From contig JBPCMT010000018.1 of assembly GCA_051001995.1 (NCBI GenBank), positions 1-6,836 of the forward strand: DNA of 6,836 bases. Reading direction: 5' to 3'. The translations under genes were made by a program, and so were the position numbers. The notes under the pieces were generated by a model. It saw nothing but the letters and a program-made list of their open reading frames with translations, made no database searches and had not been told where the DNA came from. Positions 6,266-6,836 of this stretch are shown here, in pieces. Numbering within the stretch: position 1 is the first letter of the stretch; each line of letters starts with the position of its first letter. The stretch is from CAWEHQ01 sp051001995. Its GTDB lineage: Bacteria; Actinomycetota; Thermoleophilia; Solirubrobacterales; Thermoleophilaceae.

Positions 6266-6541
6266 TCAGGCCGCCGCCGCGGCCTCGCGCTCGCGGCGCG
6301 CGCCGACGGCGTATGAGATCGCCAGGCCGATCACGGAGCCCGGGATCGCGATCAGCGCCTGGACGAGGCCCGTATCCGAGTCGCCGGGTACGGAGAGCCC
6401 CGACACGACGAAGCCGAACAGCGCCGCGCCCACCACCGCCGCGACGAAGGCGCCCACGATGCCCCCGCTGAAGCGGTCGGGAACGAAGACCGTGAAGTGC
6501 CAGATCGCGATCCCCATCATCACCCAGACGAGCATGCTCAC
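6266..6541 (-). CDS. Small three-helix membrane protein, GlsB/YeaQ/YmgE-like
   Basis: A 91-residue protein that is almost entirely hydrophobic. Predicted helices lie at about 3-20, 26-49 and 59-80. Short loops (PDRFSG; VPGDSDTG) separate them, and a charged ARRERE plus polyalanine tail follows. Size, three-helix layout, glycine-rich second helix and a third helix ending at a Y-x-x-G boundary resemble the GlsB/YeaQ/YmgE (transglycosylase-associated) family. The match is by pattern only and the molecular role of that family is poorly defined. The start is chosen as GTG 6541 because AGGGGGAG (6557-6550) lies 8 nt upstream, an ideal distance. An in-frame GTG at 6550 would overlap that site and add three residues; ATG 6535 is a further option. 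It begins 22 nt after the upstream gene's stop and is probably co-transcribed with it. Confidence 0.75.
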   Translation of the reverse strand: MSMLVWVMMGIAIWHFTVFVPDRFSGGIVGAFVAAVVGAALFGFVVSGLSVPGDSDTGLVQALIAIPGSVIGLAISYAVGARREREAAAAA

Positions 6542-6549
6542 GAAATCCA

Positions 6550-6557
6550 CTCCCCCT
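6550..6557 (-). promoter_or_regulatory. Shine-Dalgarno site deciding the start of the small membrane gene
   Basis: AGGGGGAG on the minus strand (6557-6550) is the clearest ribosome binding site in the window. It lies 8 nt before GTG 6541. The in-frame GTG at 6550-6548 shares its last G with the site and so is unlikely to be the start. Confidence 0.6.
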
Positions 6558-6563
6558 GGCCGC

Positions 6564-6836
6564 TCATCGGCGGCCGTGCTTCTTTCGGCGGCGGGCGCCG
6601 CTGCCCGAGGACTTCGGCGAGCGAGACCCGGCGGTGCTCGTCACGCGCGATTCTCCGTCGCCGTCGACGGGGCGCTCGTCGCCGCCGTCGGCGGCCGGCT
6701 CGTCAGCGCCGTGGCCGCTGCGGTCGGGCGCGGAGGCGGCCGTTTCACCGATCGCCGACTGCGGGGCCGTGGGCGTGGCCCGACCGCCGCCGTCGGCGCC
6801 GTCCGGACGGTCGTCGCCGGTCGTCGTGCTCGACGC
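6564..6836 (-). CDS. C-terminal tail of an unidentified protein, possibly SecF (cut by window edge)
   Basis: Ninety codons run open from the window edge to TGA at 6566-6564, with mostly G or C third bases, as expected of coding DNA here. No folded domain is visible. The segment is disordered-looking, starting with Ser/Thr and then Asp/Gly/Ala-rich stretches (ADGGG, ADGGDERPVDGDGE). It switches to a strongly basic end, GSGARRRKKHGRR. The gene lies 22 nt upstream of the small membrane protein gene and probably shares its transcript. In many actinobacteria secD-secF lies just upstream of rel, and polybasic tails on the cytoplasmic end of membrane proteins are common. SecF is therefore a reasonable guess, but nothing in the visible residues proves it. 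It could equally be the tail of another membrane or nucleic-acid-binding protein. Confidence 0.6.
   Translation of the reverse strand, partial: ASSTTTGDDRPDGADGGGRATPTAPQSAIGETAASAPDRSGHGADEPAADGGDERPVDGDGESRVTSTAGSRSPKSSGSGARRRKKHGRR

Noticed and set aside
1..6836. Search by eye for tRNA, rRNA, CRISPR repeats, transposase or insertion-sequence ends and toxin-antitoxin pairs
   Set aside because: No regularly spaced repeats, cloverleaf-like stretches, transposase motifs or small toxin-antitoxin gene pairs were found. The gene content is housekeeping plus surface-modification enzymes, so I do not claim a novel defence or mobile system here.

Overview
The window is very GC-rich, with coding regions that strongly prefer G or C at third codon positions. 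GTG starts are frequent and Shine-Dalgarno sites are mostly weak or absent. The protein set is a bifunctional Rel with an actinobacterial-style synthetase motif region, a RecJ with a long C-terminal extension, and a probable Sec-translocase neighbour. This suggests a high-GC actinobacterium, and my guess is the Thermoleophilia/Solirubrobacterales side. That taxonomic call is inference from style and gene order, not from a marker gene.

Layout from right to left, because most genes lie on the minus strand. The end (90 codons) of an unidentified protein with a disordered acidic-then-basic tail ends at 6564. It is followed 22 nt later by a 91-residue three-helix membrane protein (6266-6541). A 189-bp gap (6077-6265) holds a GC hairpin, a tandem-plus-inverted repeat cluster and a G-rich tract. 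Next comes a full-length recJ (3557-6076). Then one plus-strand gene breaks the series: a PAPS-dependent sulfotransferase (2775-3560, reading frame probably beginning further upstream). Its stop codon overlaps the recJ stop inside one CTAG palindrome. The sulfotransferase and rel (161-2545, minus) diverge from a 229-bp region that carries a plausible rel promoter. Downstream of rel, after 33 nt, lies the first 42 codons of a family 2 glycosyltransferase, cut by the window edge.

Functionally, recJ (5'-3' ssDNA exonuclease for recombination and repair) and rel ((p)ppGpp synthetase/hydrolase) are housekeeping genes in a co-oriented block. In actinobacteria that block often follows secD/secF. The sulfotransferase and the glycosyltransferase look like cell-surface polymer or glycolipid modification genes flanking rel. 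No tRNA, rRNA, CRISPR array, transposase or attachment site was seen. The less ordinary signals are the missing canonical start of the sulfotransferase, the probable leaderless rel mRNA, the repeat cluster upstream of recJ and the shared-stop convergence.
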